Shown here one piece after another: positions 1-11,805 of a stretch of 64,000 nt of DNA. This DNA comes from Dipteris shenzhenensis (Eukaryota > Polypodiophyta > Polypodiopsida > Gleicheniales). Below the pieces are notes generated by a model. The model ran no database searches. It had not been told where the DNA came from and saw nothing but the letters and a program-made list of their open reading frames with translations. Each line of letters opens with the position of its first letter. Within the stretch, counting starts at the first letter, position 1. Made by a program: the position numbers and the translations under genes. The stretch is from the NCBI GenBank assembly GCA_047967505.1, contig CM106540.1. One strand, given 5' to 3'.

Positions 1-110
1 TACCATCAGTGACACCTATGGCATCATGCATGTCTTACTTGCTTCTCCCACGAGTGGCCCTAGGCCTCCGGTAATACTTCCGGAAGTGTTAGGAACCCCC
101 TTCTCAGACA
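1..110. repeat. Flank with short similarity to 52636-52700
   Basis: This stretch precedes the LINE-A homology, which starts near 111. Around 51-95 it resembles 52636-52680: both contain a GTGGCC(C/T)TAGGCC core followed by CCGGTAA(C/T)ACTTCC. It may be the tail of an unclassified dispersed repeat. No coding signal is visible. Confidence 0.35.
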
Positions 111-2227
111 GGCCTACAGATGCTTGGATTCAGGAGTGCCTTGCTGCAGCAAGGGCTTATCAGCAGACACTTTTAGATCAGAGAGCAGAGTATGTGTTTC
201 ACGCCAGAGAGTCTTTCTGGACGTAGATCGGAGGTAGAGTAAACTAGCAATTCTTCTCTACTCTTGGCCCTAGACATAGTAGAGAGAGTGTTTTGCAGCT
301 TGTTGACTTAGACGGTTACTTAAGACACATCCAAACGCCGTCATGCAGATTGCTTCACATTAGTATGCCTCTCTTCTAACTGGAGATCTTGATTCACAGG
401 CCAGAAATGATTCTAGACAGGTTGTTTGGCAACATATTCCTATGTTGGTGGATCGAGGTATGAAAGCCTCACTTGATGCATGCTTCACCAACATAGAGTT
501 CAGGACTGCTCTTACTGCCCTTCATAACGGTAGTTGTCCAGGGTCAGATAGACTTACACCCTCTTTTTTTTAATTTTTTGGGATCAGGTTGGGGATTACA
601 TCACCTCAGCCCTACAGGGCGTTTGGGACTGGGGTGAGATGCTGGACTCACTCTCGGAGGGTCTCATTCATCTTATCCCAAAAGGAGGTTGCAGAAATTT
701 AGTGTCTCAGTGGAGACTGACCACCTTACTGCGATTGCAGCCCATCTTGTCAGATCTTATACATGACACACAGGCAGGCTTTGTCCATGGCAGAAGCATT
801 TTTGATAACATATTCTCATTTTGGGAGGCTTCTGAGTAGGCTATGGATGAGGGCCATAGACTAGCAATTCTGCTCCTGGACTTCGCAAAAGCATATGAGA
901 GGGTAGATTGGGGTTTTCTAGAGGGAACCCTTCTTCGCTTTGGATTTTCAGATTTGTGGATTAGAGGGGTTTCCGCTCTTTACAGGTCAGCCCCTAGCCA
1001 CCTTTCTATTCTTATTTGTGGCTAAAACTGTGAGCCTCTATATTAGAGCTCAAGCTGATATTTTTGGGCTGAGACTTCCGTTGAGACAGGAAGAACAGTT
1101 GTTGGACAGTGAGTTGGCAAATGACACGGCTATTTTTTTGGATGCCACTCCATAGACACTCACCTCTTTCAGGAGAGCCTTGGACTTAGCCTTGGACTTG
1201 TTTGTCATTGCAGGAGGGGCTCACATTAATTGGCAAATCCAATGGTTTCTGGATTAGTGATAAGGACACTTCAGATTGGGGTGCCGATATTGGCTTTACT
1301 TGGATTCAGAGAGGTGTCTCCATCAGGTATCTTGGATGCCAGGCTGGGGTGGGCATTTCTCTAGCATAGCAGCTCGCTCACGCGTTGGAGAGCATCAGGA
1401 GGAAACTCCTATTTTGGAGTTTGGCCAGACTTGACCTTGCATCTAGAGTGGTGGTTGTAAACCAGGTACTGTTGGCTACAGCCTGGTTTGTTTGCTCTTG
1501 TTGGTGCTGATCTACAAGCAGTATCACACAGCTCAAGAGACCTATCAAGAATTTTTTGTGGAGTGGATTAGGCGGCACTTCATATGTGATAGCCAAGGTG
1601 GCTTGGGAGACTCTTATTCTACCCACTTGAGGAAGGGGGTCTCAATATTATTGATGTAGACTTGTAGTGTAGAGCCTTGCTCTGTAAGATGGTGGTAGGT
1701 TTGATGGCTGGTTAGGAGCCATGGAAGGATTTTTTCTTACGCAGTATACAGACATGCACAGTCGTAGATGGATCTTTATGTCAGCCCATCTTAGATCTCC
1801 TACCTCCCCTCTCATGGCTGCCATTCTGAAAGCTTGGGACAGCTTCAGAAGTACTCTTCGGAGAGTTCCATCCTTCTCTCGGGAAGAAATTGACAGGCAG
1901 CCTGTCATGTGCAATGATTGCATACTAGATGAGCATGGTAGATCACTGGGCATGCACACTACATGCATTGGTCTAGATGGGAGTTGGGCCTTGCATCCAC
2001 GGTGGGTGCTTGGAAAGCTTTCAGGATGCTGTCAGAGGATCAGAGAACTCGTTCAGTTAGTCACCTCAAAGGAAGTGCAGCCAGGATGCAGCCGATAGAT
2101 GCAGCCATACCAGTGGAGTGGATGGATACAGACCATTGCCTATCTCGGAGTCTATCTGGTTGGGGGCTTTTACGAGGACAGGTATCCCTCTGTAGGTTAT
2201 AGCCTTGCGGGATGCACATGAGGATAC
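111..2227 (+). pseudogene. LINE-A copy 1 ORF2: linker and reverse transcriptase, degraded
   Basis: The fragment matches the plant LINE ORF2 protein. Visible motifs are PTDAWIQE at about 115, [12 protein letters not shown] at about 654, [11 protein letters not shown] at about 777, [15 protein letters not shown] at about 868, and a catalytic block reading LANDTAIF at 1114-1137. Intact copies in this window have LADD there, so the first catalytic aspartate is Asn (codon 1120-1122). Stops sit at 224-226, 1153-1155, 1665-1667 and 1713-1715; in each case a paralogous copy in the window has CAG. The RT is therefore inactive. Confidence 0.85.
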
Positions 2228-4098
2228 TGTGATGTCAAAAATTGATATTTTTTATTTGGCATTAGTATTGTTTTTCTCTATGTTTGATAAGAGTTTGAGT
2301 ATCAAGTGATAGCCTAGCGGATCTTACTTGTTTCGATTTTTTAAGGAATGGATCATTGTAAATACCATGTGTATGAATGATAAATACCTTGGTATGGTGT
2401 GAGAGTTATTTGTGTATGGGATATTATGGGGTTTTTAGAAAATAGGAAGAGTGAGTCATATAAAGAGGTGGGCTCATGTCTATGTGTTTCAATAATATAA
2501 GAGAGATCACATGCCAAGCGTGTAGAAGGCATGTGGAGGAGTCTGGAGTGAAGAGGAATCTTTCTAGAATTTCTATGTGGAATAAGGAGGATGTGGACAT
2601 ATGGAAAAGAGAGGGTCCCTATGGGCTCAATGTGGGAGACTTTTGACTTTCTCAATATTTTAAAGGTCTTGAGCATCTTTTGATGGGACACATGGCAAGA
2701 GTAGTGAAAAAGGACATGGATGGTGACATACGGGCTTATGTGATTGATGGTTTATGTGATTGATGGGGAAAGGAATCTACGGAAAACAATTGTAAATGGG
2801 TGAAGAAGGGTGACAAAATCTCTATAAAAGGAGCCCTCCTCTCCCTTGTTCAACATCTCTTCCATCATTAGGCCTCATGTTGCTGTAGCTCTAGTCTCCT
2901 CAAGCCTCTTTCATGAGCCTTCTCTCCCTTTTGTAGATATTCTCTTATGTAGACTCGAGTCTATCTCTCTTTAGTTTATTCTCTCTCTGAGTAGTCTTGA
3001 AGCTTCCGCTCCCTCTTGTACGTATGAAACCTTTTCTTCTCCCTTGCGTTTTTAGTATTTTGAGTTGCATTGGAGTGGAATCTCACTCTATTGACAATGA
3101 AGATCACTTCGTATTCCCTCTCTTGAGTCTCTTTTTCCTTTTCTTTCTGTCAAAGCCTTAAAAGTTCATTCTATTCGGTCGCTCATTGCACACACATGGT
3201 CCATCCATTTCCCGAGCCACGAAGGGAGTTACTTATCCTCTTCTAGGCGAAATCTATGAGAAGTGAATCGTTGATGAAGGTGGAGTCTTAAGGGAGCATC
3301 CTGCTCAGGCGAAATTAGCATGGGTGGAGGGCAGTTTTTATGACAGTTTGACACCCTGTTACTGTTTTGCTCGATAGTCCGATTTGATGAAACTTATATC
3401 AGCGCGAAGCTCTCTTCAAGGTGCATGTATCTACGTGATTAGACCTTGAATCAGATACTATTGCAAAAAGTTATGAGTCTCTGTGTCTGACAGTTTGTTT
3501 TCATGACAGTTTTTACCCCTGTCTAGTAAACCGTTCATAACTTTCTGGTCGCTTCTTTGTTTCTTACGAAACGTATATCAACGCGAAGCCCATCTCAAGA
3601 CGCATCTCTTTATGTGTTTGAATCTTTGATATCATGTCTCTACTGAAAGTTATAGGCCTCTGTGTCTAATGACAGTTTGCATAGTGTTTTGAGCTGATTG
3701 TAAAGGTATCTATACAGGAGGTGCAATGTTTCCCCAGAACCTACCCATCCGACCCAATCAGCCCCTTCAAACTCCTCGATATATATCAGTTTATGTCATG
3801 TTGAGCCGCCAGATCTTCTTTCAACAACGTATTGCTCTTCTCTTTGCTGCAGACTGCCGGCTTGCTGAAATTATGGTCTTTGCTGATCCTTTCCTTCTCC
3901 CTATGCTTGAGTACAACATCACTTGGGATGTTACCATCTTCATTCTCATCTAAGGGAGGAAAGTATGATGTGGTATCTTGGCATAAAAGCTTCTCTTTAA
4001 TGTCCTTTTCTCAATGATAAATATCTTTGTCACTCAGTTCAAAAGTAGTAGGAAGTGAAGAGATGCGTGAAGTTTATTATCCCAAACTTCATGTCACA
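2228..4098 (+). repeat. Solo LTR (family S), 1,871 bp, inside LINE-A copy 1
   Basis: The unit begins TGTGATG and ends TGTCACA, giving short inverted ends, and is flanked by a 4-bp duplication ATAC (2224-2227 and 4099-4102). The homologous undisturbed LINE at about 38461-38475 gives the empty site. A TATA-like CTATAAAAGG lies at 2822-2831. There is no internal retroelement region, PBS or polypurine tract on either side, so a solo LTR left by LTR-LTR recombination is the simplest reading. A second copy in the opposite orientation is at 14198-16083. A non-autonomous element with TGTGAC termini is a less likely alternative. Confidence 0.78.
2821..2832 (+). promoter_or_regulatory. TATA box of the family S solo LTR
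   Basis: The string TCTATAAAAGGA is followed by a pyrimidine-rich stretch, as expected just upstream of an LTR transcription start. The same box is kept in the opposite-strand copy at 15443-15452. Confidence 0.55.
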
Positions 4099-4102
4099 AT
4101 AC

Positions 4103-4920
4103 CCTTGTCTTTCAGGTTCATGCAGGAGGCAGACTCCACAGATCTTCAGAGGACATTCTCTTGGAGGCTCCTTTTTAGCCTGTTAGGATTACAGGATACT
4201 TGGAGATGGGTATAGACTCATAGTGGTATCTTGATCCAGACCCCATTCTCTTGGCTATGGATCTTGGAGGCTTTGGCTGTATGGAGGTTCCTCTATTAGA
4301 TCCTTGCAGTGGGATCTAGGAAAATGGGAGTGGATAGTTGCAGGGCACCGAGAGAAGAGCATCCCCTTCTTTCGTTACACGGTCAGAAATGCCAGGAGAT
4401 TCCAGCTCAGTTGTAGAGGTTAGAGGCCTTCTAGAGCTCCTCATTGGAATACTTTTCAGATTTTTGCAGAGATGCAGAAAAACTTTTGGAGGAGACTTTG
4501 GAAATCCCTTAGGAATAGGAAAATCACGTTATTCATCTGGCTTACTATTGATGGAGGGATTGTAGTCAACCTGTGGAGATCCAGGTTCGGGGCTGATCCT
4601 ACATGTTCTCGATGCCACTTAGCGGTTGAGTCAGTGCAACACTGCCTTTGGGAGTGCACTCAGGCGAGGACGATTTGGAAGGGTGTTGCTAGGATACTTT
4701 GCATTTTTCATAGAGCACTCTTCTTCCTGATTTGGGAAACAATTACTTCGTTGTCACTCACTGGTCCACAGACTTTCTTCGAGGGACATGACACGGACAC
4801 ATCTTTCTTTGTTCGACGGCATCTTGTGGAGTCATGTTCCCTCTAGGATGTTCCGTTTACTCCATTCAGAGCTTTCGACGCTTCTGTAGACACATCTTGG
4901 GAGATTTTGGCTAGTATTAC
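4103..4920 (+). pseudogene. LINE-A copy 1 ORF2 C-terminal part with zf-RVT
   Basis: This continues the ORF2 remnant after the solo LTR. The frame around 4472-4846 holds the zf-RVT zinc-binding region: CSRCHLAVESVQHC followed by LWECTQARTIWKGV at about 4605-4690. zf-RVT is the domain after the RT in plant LINE ORF2 proteins. Several stops and frame changes interrupt the remnant. It stops at 4920, where gypsy-1 is inserted in the sequence CTAGTATTAC. Confidence 0.82.
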
Positions 4921-5406
4921 TGTTATGCTCTAGCCGAGATAGCATGACCTCGGATAGATCGGTGGGCATTTTCTCTTAGATGACCAACTTTTGTAATAGT
5001 TAATGTGCGTAATTAAATGGTCAAGAGAAGTAACTGCCAAGGTCCTAGGTGAGGGCGAAATGGCATTGACTAGATAGTTCTGAGTGCTAAGGCCTAGGTG
5101 CACCTAAATGTGCAATAATGCCAAGGGGCAAGTGGGTTTTAATGTGCCCCAAGAGAGGGGTAAAATGGTGCACCAAGTGGAGAGGCCAAAATGCTGACAT
5201 TTGGCAAGGAGAACTATCTAGGGAATTGAGGGTCTCAGGGATAAGGATGATGGAAAATAACGAAGAAAAGGTACGTAATGGTACGCATTAACGATCCCTG
5301 AGAATTGGCTGGGAGGAATAATTGTAAAGCCATCGCCCGTGACCAGTTAGAACGTAATCCAAGAGAGAGGTGTAATTAGTATTAGGAACGAAGAAGGGGT
5401 GTGATA
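4921..5406 (+). repeat. Gypsy-1 5' LTR
   Basis: The 486-bp LTR starts TGTTATGCTC and ends GTGTGATA. It is identical to 10943-11428 except at one site. It ends in TA rather than the usual CA in both copies. The PBS follows after a TTT spacer. Confidence 0.95.
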
Positions 5407-5409
5407 TTT

Positions 5410-5421
5410 TGGTATCAGAGC
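5410..5421 (+). other. Gypsy-1 primer binding site (initiator tRNA-Met)
   Basis: TGGTATCAGAGC is the classic complement of the 3' end of plant initiator tRNA-Met, used to prime minus-strand DNA synthesis. It lies 3 nt after the 5' LTR. Confidence 0.92.
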
Positions 5422-6240
5422 AGCAGGAAGAGATCAGGAAAGGGTGGAAACAGCGATGTTGTGTGACGGTAGAAGAGAATCGACGAATGATAGAATTGTC
5501 GATCATACGGGTGGCAATTAGAACCGGAATCGTGAATCGAGAAGGGGCAAAGTTGATCGCGATTTCATGCGACTGGGAGAACTAAGTCGTGACTGTAATT
5601 AGATTCGAGACTTCGTGCAACCGGTGTGGGTGAGATGCTGATCACCGTGAGGCGTAGAGTTCGACGGATAGTAGACGACCGGTGTGGGTGAGGTGCTGAT
5701 CACCGTGAGGCGTTGCGCGGTGGCTTGGAAGAAGAATCGATTTCACGATCGATGAAGCAAGTGATCTGCGCCAGGAGAGGTTCAGATGTGACGCAGTGTT
5801 GGCGACTGGTTTTTTTTTGGACTTGAGATAGGGAATGTGTCGCTCAAATTGCAGAAGACCTCGTCTTCTACGCAGATGGCCTTCCATCCTTACCTCTGGA
5901 CCTCGCAATTCTAGTGACCAAGCGAAGCCTCAGTTGGCGTTCTCGGCCTTTCCTCCACGAGCTCCTTATCCTTTAACAATGTTTGGCTTTTGTTGGAGGA
6001 GATCATAACCGCGAAAGTTAGGAGCGCACGAACTCGGATCGCGTGGAGAATCCAGGAAGCATTTTTTCCTCTTTCGAAAAAAAATAATCTGAGTTGCAGT
6101 TAATTCGTTCTATACAGCAGGGATTGTCGTTTATCTTTTCTGTATAAAAAAGAAAACAAAAGGGGGAAATCCACCATTATATTTTTTAAAAAAAAAGAAA
6201 AAAAAAGAAAAAAAACCCCTCCATCTTCCACTGTGAACCT
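5422..6240 (+). other. Gypsy-1 untranslated leader
   Basis: This is non-coding sequence between the PBS and the gag start. It contains a tandem duplication with a period of 58 bp (CCGGTGTGGGTGAG at 5621 and again at 5679) and a T/A-rich stretch near 6060-6220 with long A runs. No ORF of note is present. Confidence 0.7.
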
Positions 6241-7772
6241 ATGGAAGCAGAAGGACAGAATTCAAGAGTGAATCCTAGTGAGTCTAGAGTACAGTCTACA
6301 CAACAGATGTCACATCAGGCAGCACCTACTTTGATTGGGAGGATTTCGATATTAGAGGATGCTTTACAGCAGATTATGAACCAGCACAGCTTCAAGTGAA
6401 TGCTGGTCAAAATGAGATTAGGGAGATGGTGCAAGCCTTGTCGGCTAGACCGTCTAGGATTGATAAGGGCAAAGCTCCAGCAGAGCCAGAGCCCAGTATA
6501 CATTCCTTAGAGCGCGCAAGGGTCGAAGTGCCTAATATCGCTAATTATAGACCTTAGAAGTACGCTGGTCGGATGACCGAGCGCAGCTCTGATGTGATCG
6601 AGGTTTGGTTGCACAAGTGGGAAGAAGCCTTCGCCATTTGTGAGATTAAATCCGATCTAAAGAAAATCCGCGAGGCCACACACCTGTTTATTGAGGCAGC
6701 GGACAGATGGTGGATAAAGCAACAGAAGGATCAAGTTGCTCCAACCACTTGGGAAGGGTTTAAAGCTGAGTTCAAGAAACACTTTCTCCCACCTGATGAA
6801 GAATCCCGAGCTTGGGACGCTTATAGAAATCTTCGTCAGAGGAGCTTGTCAGTGGCAGAGTACACTGACAAATTCAGGGAATGTGTCATGAAGATTACAG
6901 ACCCTCTCCCTATGTCGGTTCAGTTAAAGGACTATATCTATGGACTGAACGACAAGATCAAAATGGAAGTTCGGGCTAAATATGTGACTACACTAGATGA
7001 ATCTATAGCAGTAGCCCTGAACTATGAGGATGCCAGAGGCAGATCTGGTGGATTTGTGCAGGCAGGGACTCAGTATGAGCACCCGAGAAAAGGGGGATTT
7101 CAGAGGAAATGGGTTTCAAAGACAAGTGTCTCGCAGCCAAGTGGCCAAACCAAGCAGGTGAAGCCGGTTGAGGGACCATTTAAAACAAGTACCACCGTTG
7201 GGGTGAAAAGGAAAATAACTCCAATGGCAGCCCGGGCTTGGTCAAAGTCCTCGTTGACCCCTGAACAAAAAGAGAAAGCTAGAAAAGAAGGATTGTGCTT
7301 CGGCTGCCTTCAGCGACATCAGTGGAAGGATTGTCCACTGAATAAAGACCGTCGCACAGCTAATATGATAATATCTGAATGCGACGTAGAAATACAGGAG
7401 AGTCCCAGTGTAGAACATACGCAGATGCAACTGGCGGGACCTTCTCAGAGGTTAGTACCTTGTTTGTTATGTGTATCTGTTGCTAAGTTAGTGACGAGTG
7501 CACCTGATAACATCCTATCTAAGCCCGCAGCAACGGGGTATGCGGCCTTTAATGATACGGAGTTAATTAAAATGAAAGGGCAAGTGGCCAGTCATAATGT
7601 CGTTGTGTTGTTTGACTCGGCGTCAACTCACAATGTAATTAACTCCAAGCTCGTGAAGAGGCTGAAACTAAAGACAAGTCCATCTGACTATGCGTATACA
7701 GTCAGGATGGCTGATGCAAGTACAACTGAAGTATGGGACCAAAGGGTTACCCAGTTGGAACTTCGGATTTAG
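6241..7772 (+). pseudogene. Gypsy-1 gag and start of protease
   Basis: Gag forms the particle and packages RNA. The reading probably starts at ATG 6241, shifts frame near 6385, meets TAG at 6555-6557, and then runs open from 6573 to 7769. The retrotransposon gag core covers 6590-7050 (WLHKWEEAFAICE, WWIKQQKDQ, LRQRSLSVAEYTDKF). A zinc knuckle CFGCLQRHQWKDC is at about 7298-7336 and is one residue shorter than the usual CX2CX4HX4C. The retropepsin motif LFDSASTHN at about 7606-7632 replaces the usual DSG/DTG triad with DSA. TAG at 7770-7772 ends the frame; gypsy-2 has a glutamine at the equivalent place, so CAG to TAG is likely. Confidence 0.88.
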
Positions 7773-10700
7773 GACTATGCTGAGAAGCTTGATTTTGAAA
7801 TGATCAAGCTTGCTCATGCAGATATAGCCCGGGGAATGGCGTGGCATTCTAGGAAGAATCCAGCCATTGATTGGAAAAAGCACGTATATCAATTCAAGAT
7901 GAATGATGTGCTTTATGTCTTACGAGGCGAAAAAGATATACCTCAGCGACCGTTGGTTTCCGTGATGGAAATCAGAAAGGCTCAAGTAGAGTTTTTATAC
8001 CTTTGCACAGCATCGGTAGAGTCGGTGGATGATTCTTTGGCTAGCACTGATGTTATGCAAAGTGGTGAGATGGCCAAGCTGGCTAATCTTATAACAGAGG
8101 AGTTCTCTGAGTGTTTTAGGGATGAACTACCTTATGGGTTACCTCCAGAGCGGAAAGTTCAACATAAGATTGAACTGATCCCGGGGGCAGAACCTGTAAA
8201 TAGACCTCCCTATAGAATGAGTTTTGCTGAAGAAGCGGAGGTGCGTAGGCAACTGGAAGAATACTTCAAGTTGGGGCAGATTCAACCAAGTTTCTCACCT
8301 TTTGCTTCGCCAGTGATATTAAAGAGGAAAAAGGATGATACGTTTCGCCTCTGTATAGATTACAGAGCATTGAATAATATCATTGTTAAGCACAGGTATC
8401 CGATGGCTCGAATTGATGATTTGCTAGATGCATTACATGGAGCCATGATTTTCAGCAAGATAGATCTTAAGTGTGGCTACCATCAGATCCGGATTAGAGC
8501 CGAGGATGTGATAAAACCGCTTTTAGAAGCAGGTTTGGTCATTATGAGTTTTTGGTAATGCCCTTCGGACTTACCAATGCTCCAGCGACCTTCGTCATGC
8601 TTATGAACGATTTACTATGTCCGTATATCGGCGAGTTCGTAGTACATTTTATTGACGATATCTTGATATTCAGTAAAAGTGTTACTGAGCATCGTGAACA
8701 CTTAAGGATAGTGTTCAGTACTTTGAGGAAAGCCAGTCTTTATGTGAATATGTGAATAAAAAGAAAACTATGCTGTGTATGGTTAGGCTTGAGTATTTAG
8801 GGTTCATAATTACTCCACAGGGGGTAGAAATGGATCCGAAGAAAGTGGCTGCGATACTAACTTGGCCAATCCCTCAGAGTTTGACCGCGTTGCGATCATT
8901 CTTGGGATTTGTCCAGTTTTATAGAAGGCATATCAAAGGATATTCCGGAATAGTATCATCATTGACTGATCTGACCTCAGATAAAGTACCTTTTATTTGG
9001 GGACAGAATCAACAAGAAAGTTTTAACACCATAAAACAAGCTGTGGTCTCAGGACCGGTGTTAAAAATAGTTGATCCCCAGAAACCGTTGTTCCTAGAAA
9101 CCGATGCAAGTGGCATTGCGGTAGGAGCAGTTCTCCTTCAAGAGGGAAGGCCAGTAGCCTTTGAAAGCAAGAAGCTTTCTCCCTCTCAAAGGAATTGGCC
9201 AACTCATGAATTGGAGTTGTATGCAGTTATCCATGCTTTGAAAACATGGAGGCATTATTTGTATGGTTCAGAGTTTTATGTGGATGTAGATCATGATACT
9301 CTGAAACATTTTTGTAAACAGCCTGACTTGAGGGGCCGCTAAGCTAGGTGGGCAGAGCTCATGCAGGAGTTTAATCTAACGATTCGGTACCGAAGAGAAA
9401 AAGACAATAAGGTAGCTGATGCGTTGTCTCGCATTATGCACAACCTGAGTTTCACGGTATTGGAGAGTGCTCTAATGACCGAGATCAGAGAAACTCAGAA
9501 GGTGGACGAGTTTGTCCAGAGCTTATGGCCTAAGGCTCATGTGTTAAAACCCGGGGAAAATGAAAAGGATGACCTGGCATCCAGAAAAGGCCAAACTTAT
9601 GCAAGATATACCATAAGGGATGGTATGCTAGTTAGAAATGGCAAGGTTGTAGTACCTGGTCAGAATGATCTCAGGCAGAGAGTCATTCGACAATGCCATG
9701 ATAGCCCGTGTGCGGGACATCCAGGAGTCGAGAAGACATATGATCTCGTGAAGCGAGATTTCTTTTGGCCAAGCATATTCATGAGTATGTGACACGGTGT
9801 TTCTCATGTCAGGTAAGTAAGGCCGAGCGGGTGAAGCCACCCGGACTTTTACAGCCCTTGGAGATACCACTAAGTAAGTGGGAGAGTATTTCCATGGACT
9901 TTATTGTAGGGCTACCTGCAACACAAGGAGGGTATAATTCTATCCTTGTGGTGGTTGATCGTCTAACCAAGATGGCTCACTTCATTCCGACTAGAGAGTC
10001 TGTTAGTGCCCCGCAAGTGGCGGATTTGTTTATTAGACATATATTTCGTCTGCATGGATTGCCTAGATCCATAGTGTCAGATTTACCGGTCATTTTTGGA
10101 CAGCGGTATTTGAGACACTGAGGACTGAGTTAGGAATGAGTAGTGGGGATCATCCTGAGATGGATGGTCAGACGGAGAGAGTCAACCAGACTTTAGAGGA
10201 CATGCTGAGGGCATATGTGTCATTGAGGCAACATACATGGGACAAGTGGTTGCCATTGTTGGAGTTTGCCTACAATGATAGGAAACATTCATCTACCGGG
10301 TTCAGTCCGTTTGAGCTGAACTATGGTTATAGACCAGCCAATCCAACTATAGTTGGAGTACCTCAGAAAGTGCCTAGTGCCGCGAACTTTGTAGTTCAGA
10401 TGCGGGAGATGCTAGCACTTGCGAGAGCTAATATCCGTCAGGCTATGGATAGAGCCAAGGTGTATGCGGATGAAAATCGGTCTATAAGACTATTTGAAGA
10501 AGAAGAAAAAGTTTTTCTCAGAATTCCTTCGCACTCAAAGTCATTGACTTCAGGAGAGTGTGCTAAGTTATCACCTCGATACTGTGGGCCATGGTTAATT
10601 CTAAAGAGAATAGGCAGTGTAGCCTATAAATTAGAATTACCACAAGGGTGTAAGGTGCACCCGGTTTTTCATGTTTCGCGCTTAAAGAAATTTTTGCATA

Positions 10701-10930
10701 CAGGTGACTCACTAATCGAAGGTGTGGTTTTGTTTCAGGAGATAGAGGATATTGCAAGGCGCCAGCCAACAAGAATCCTGGACCGAGGAACAATGCAGAT
10801 ACGAAATCGGAAGATACCCACGGTGTTGGTTGCATGGCATGGTCAGCCTCTATCGGAAGCTATCTGGGAATCCGTATACCAGTTACGGAGAGCGTTCCCA
10901 GATTTCATCATCGAGGACGCTGATGCTTGA
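7773..10930 (+). pseudogene. Gypsy-1 pol: RT, RNase H, integrase, chromodomain-like tail
   Basis: The order is protease end, RT (about 8134-9000; FIDDILIFS at 8648-8674 keeps the DD), RNase H (about 9098-9340), integrase zinc region (HDSPCAGHPG at about 9697 to CFSCQ at about 9812), and integrase core. The core shows ISMDFIVGLP at about 9888 with the first Asp and DGQTERVNQT at about 10163 with the Glu. The block around the second catalytic Asp near 10080 is partly deleted. A chromodomain-like tail covers about 10775-10925. Lesions are a frameshift in an A run near 8513, a frameshift near 8750, TAA at 9340-9342, a frameshift near 9775, and a deletion plus frameshift near 10082. Confidence 0.9.
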
Positions 10931-10942
10931 AGAGGGAAGGAA
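10931..10942 (+). other. Gypsy-1 polypurine tract
   Basis: AGAGGGAAGGAA lies immediately before the 3' LTR, where plus-strand DNA synthesis is primed. It overlaps the gag-pol stop by nothing and follows it directly. Confidence 0.88.
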
Positions 10943-11428
10943 TGTTATGCTCTAGCCGAGATAGCATGACCTCGGATAGATCGGTGGGCATTTTCTCTTA
11001 GATGACCAACTTTTGTAATAGTTAATGTGCGTAATTAAATGGTCAAGAGAAGTAACTGCCAAGGTCCTAGGTGAGGGCGAAATGGCATTGACTAGATAGT
11101 TCTGAGTGCTAAGGCCTAGGTGCACCTAAATGTGCAATAATGCCAAGGGGCAAGTGGGTTTTAATGTGCCCCAAGAGAGGGGTAAAATGGTGCACCAAGT
11201 GGAGAGGCCAAAATGCTGACATTTGGCAAGGAGAACTATCTAGGGAATTGAGGGTCTCAGGGATAAGGATGATGGAAAATAACGAAGAAAAGGTACGTAA
11301 TGGTACGCATTAACGATCCCTGAGAATTGGCTGGGAGGAATAATTGTAAAGCCATCGCCCGTGACCAGTTAGAACGTAATCCAAGAGAGAGGCGTAATTA
11401 GTATTAGGAACGAAGAAGGGGTGTGATA
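10943..11428 (+). repeat. Gypsy-1 3' LTR
   Basis: This 486-bp LTR is identical to the 5' LTR except for C at 11393. It is followed by the TSD ATTAC, after which the interrupted LINE resumes. Confidence 0.95.
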
Positions 11429-11805
11429 ATTACAGCATGGCATATTTGGAGAGCCAGATGTACAGAGGCTATGGAGGACTCCCAGGTTCACCCTTCTCAG
11501 ACTATTGCCAATATCTGGGCAGATACTATACTCACTTTGATGGCCATTTGGGCGAACATACAGGGAACCTCCAGGATTGCTATTGCTAGGAGGGTTGCTT
11601 TTCTCAGAGTTTGGAAGGGTTCTCCTTTCTTCTTTGACTCTCCAGGGATGAGGTGGCATTTTCAGCCGCCACCTGGGATTTTTGTTTGCTCATTCTGAGC
11701 TGTTTTTTCTCATGCTTGATATGATGTACTCCCGCACTTGAGCTTGCTCTACAATTTTTTTTCATAGTTAATGAAGTACTTTTCTTGCCCAAAAAAAAAA
11801 AAAAA
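11429..11805 (+). pseudogene. LINE-A copy 1 ORF2 end, 3' UTR and poly-A
   Basis: The LINE resumes with [15 protein letters not shown] at about 11435 and runs through a T-rich 3' UTR to an A15 tail at 11791-11805. The end matches copy 3 (39290-39656), which also stops just after TGAAGTACTTTTCTTG. This shows the natural 3' end of the family. Confidence 0.85.

Larger units (their letters stand above)
4921..11428 (+). mobile_element. Gypsy-1: full-length chromodomain-type Ty3/gypsy element
   Basis: A complete 6,508-bp LTR retrotransposon with two 486-bp LTRs, a tRNA-Met PBS (5410-5421), gag, protease, RT, RNase H, integrase with a chromodomain-like tail, and a polypurine tract (10931-10942). The 5-bp TSD is ATTAC (4916-4920 and 11429-11433), and the paralogous LINE at about 39281-39300 shows the empty site. 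By eye the LTRs differ at one position (T at 5371, C at 11393), which implies very recent insertion. The coding region nevertheless has at least eight disabling lesions. Confidence 0.95.
111..11805 (+). mobile_element. LINE-A copy 1 (L1-clade plant LINE), 5'-truncated, split by two LTR insertions
   Basis: This non-LTR retrotransposon is cut at its 5' end and begins in the linker between endonuclease and RT. The LINE pieces are 111-2227, 4103-4920 and 11429-11805. They are colinear with LINE-A copy 3 (35045-39656), which gives the empty sites for both nested insertions. The element ends in a 15-nt poly-A (11791-11805). The ORF2 remnant has many stops and frameshifts, so the copy is dead. No convincing target-site duplication was found. 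Confidence 0.88.

Noticed and set aside
3726-3953. 75-residue ORF conserved in both solo LTRs (also 14343-14567, - strand)
   Set aside because: Conserved only because the whole LTR is conserved. No domain, and LTRs do not normally encode protein.
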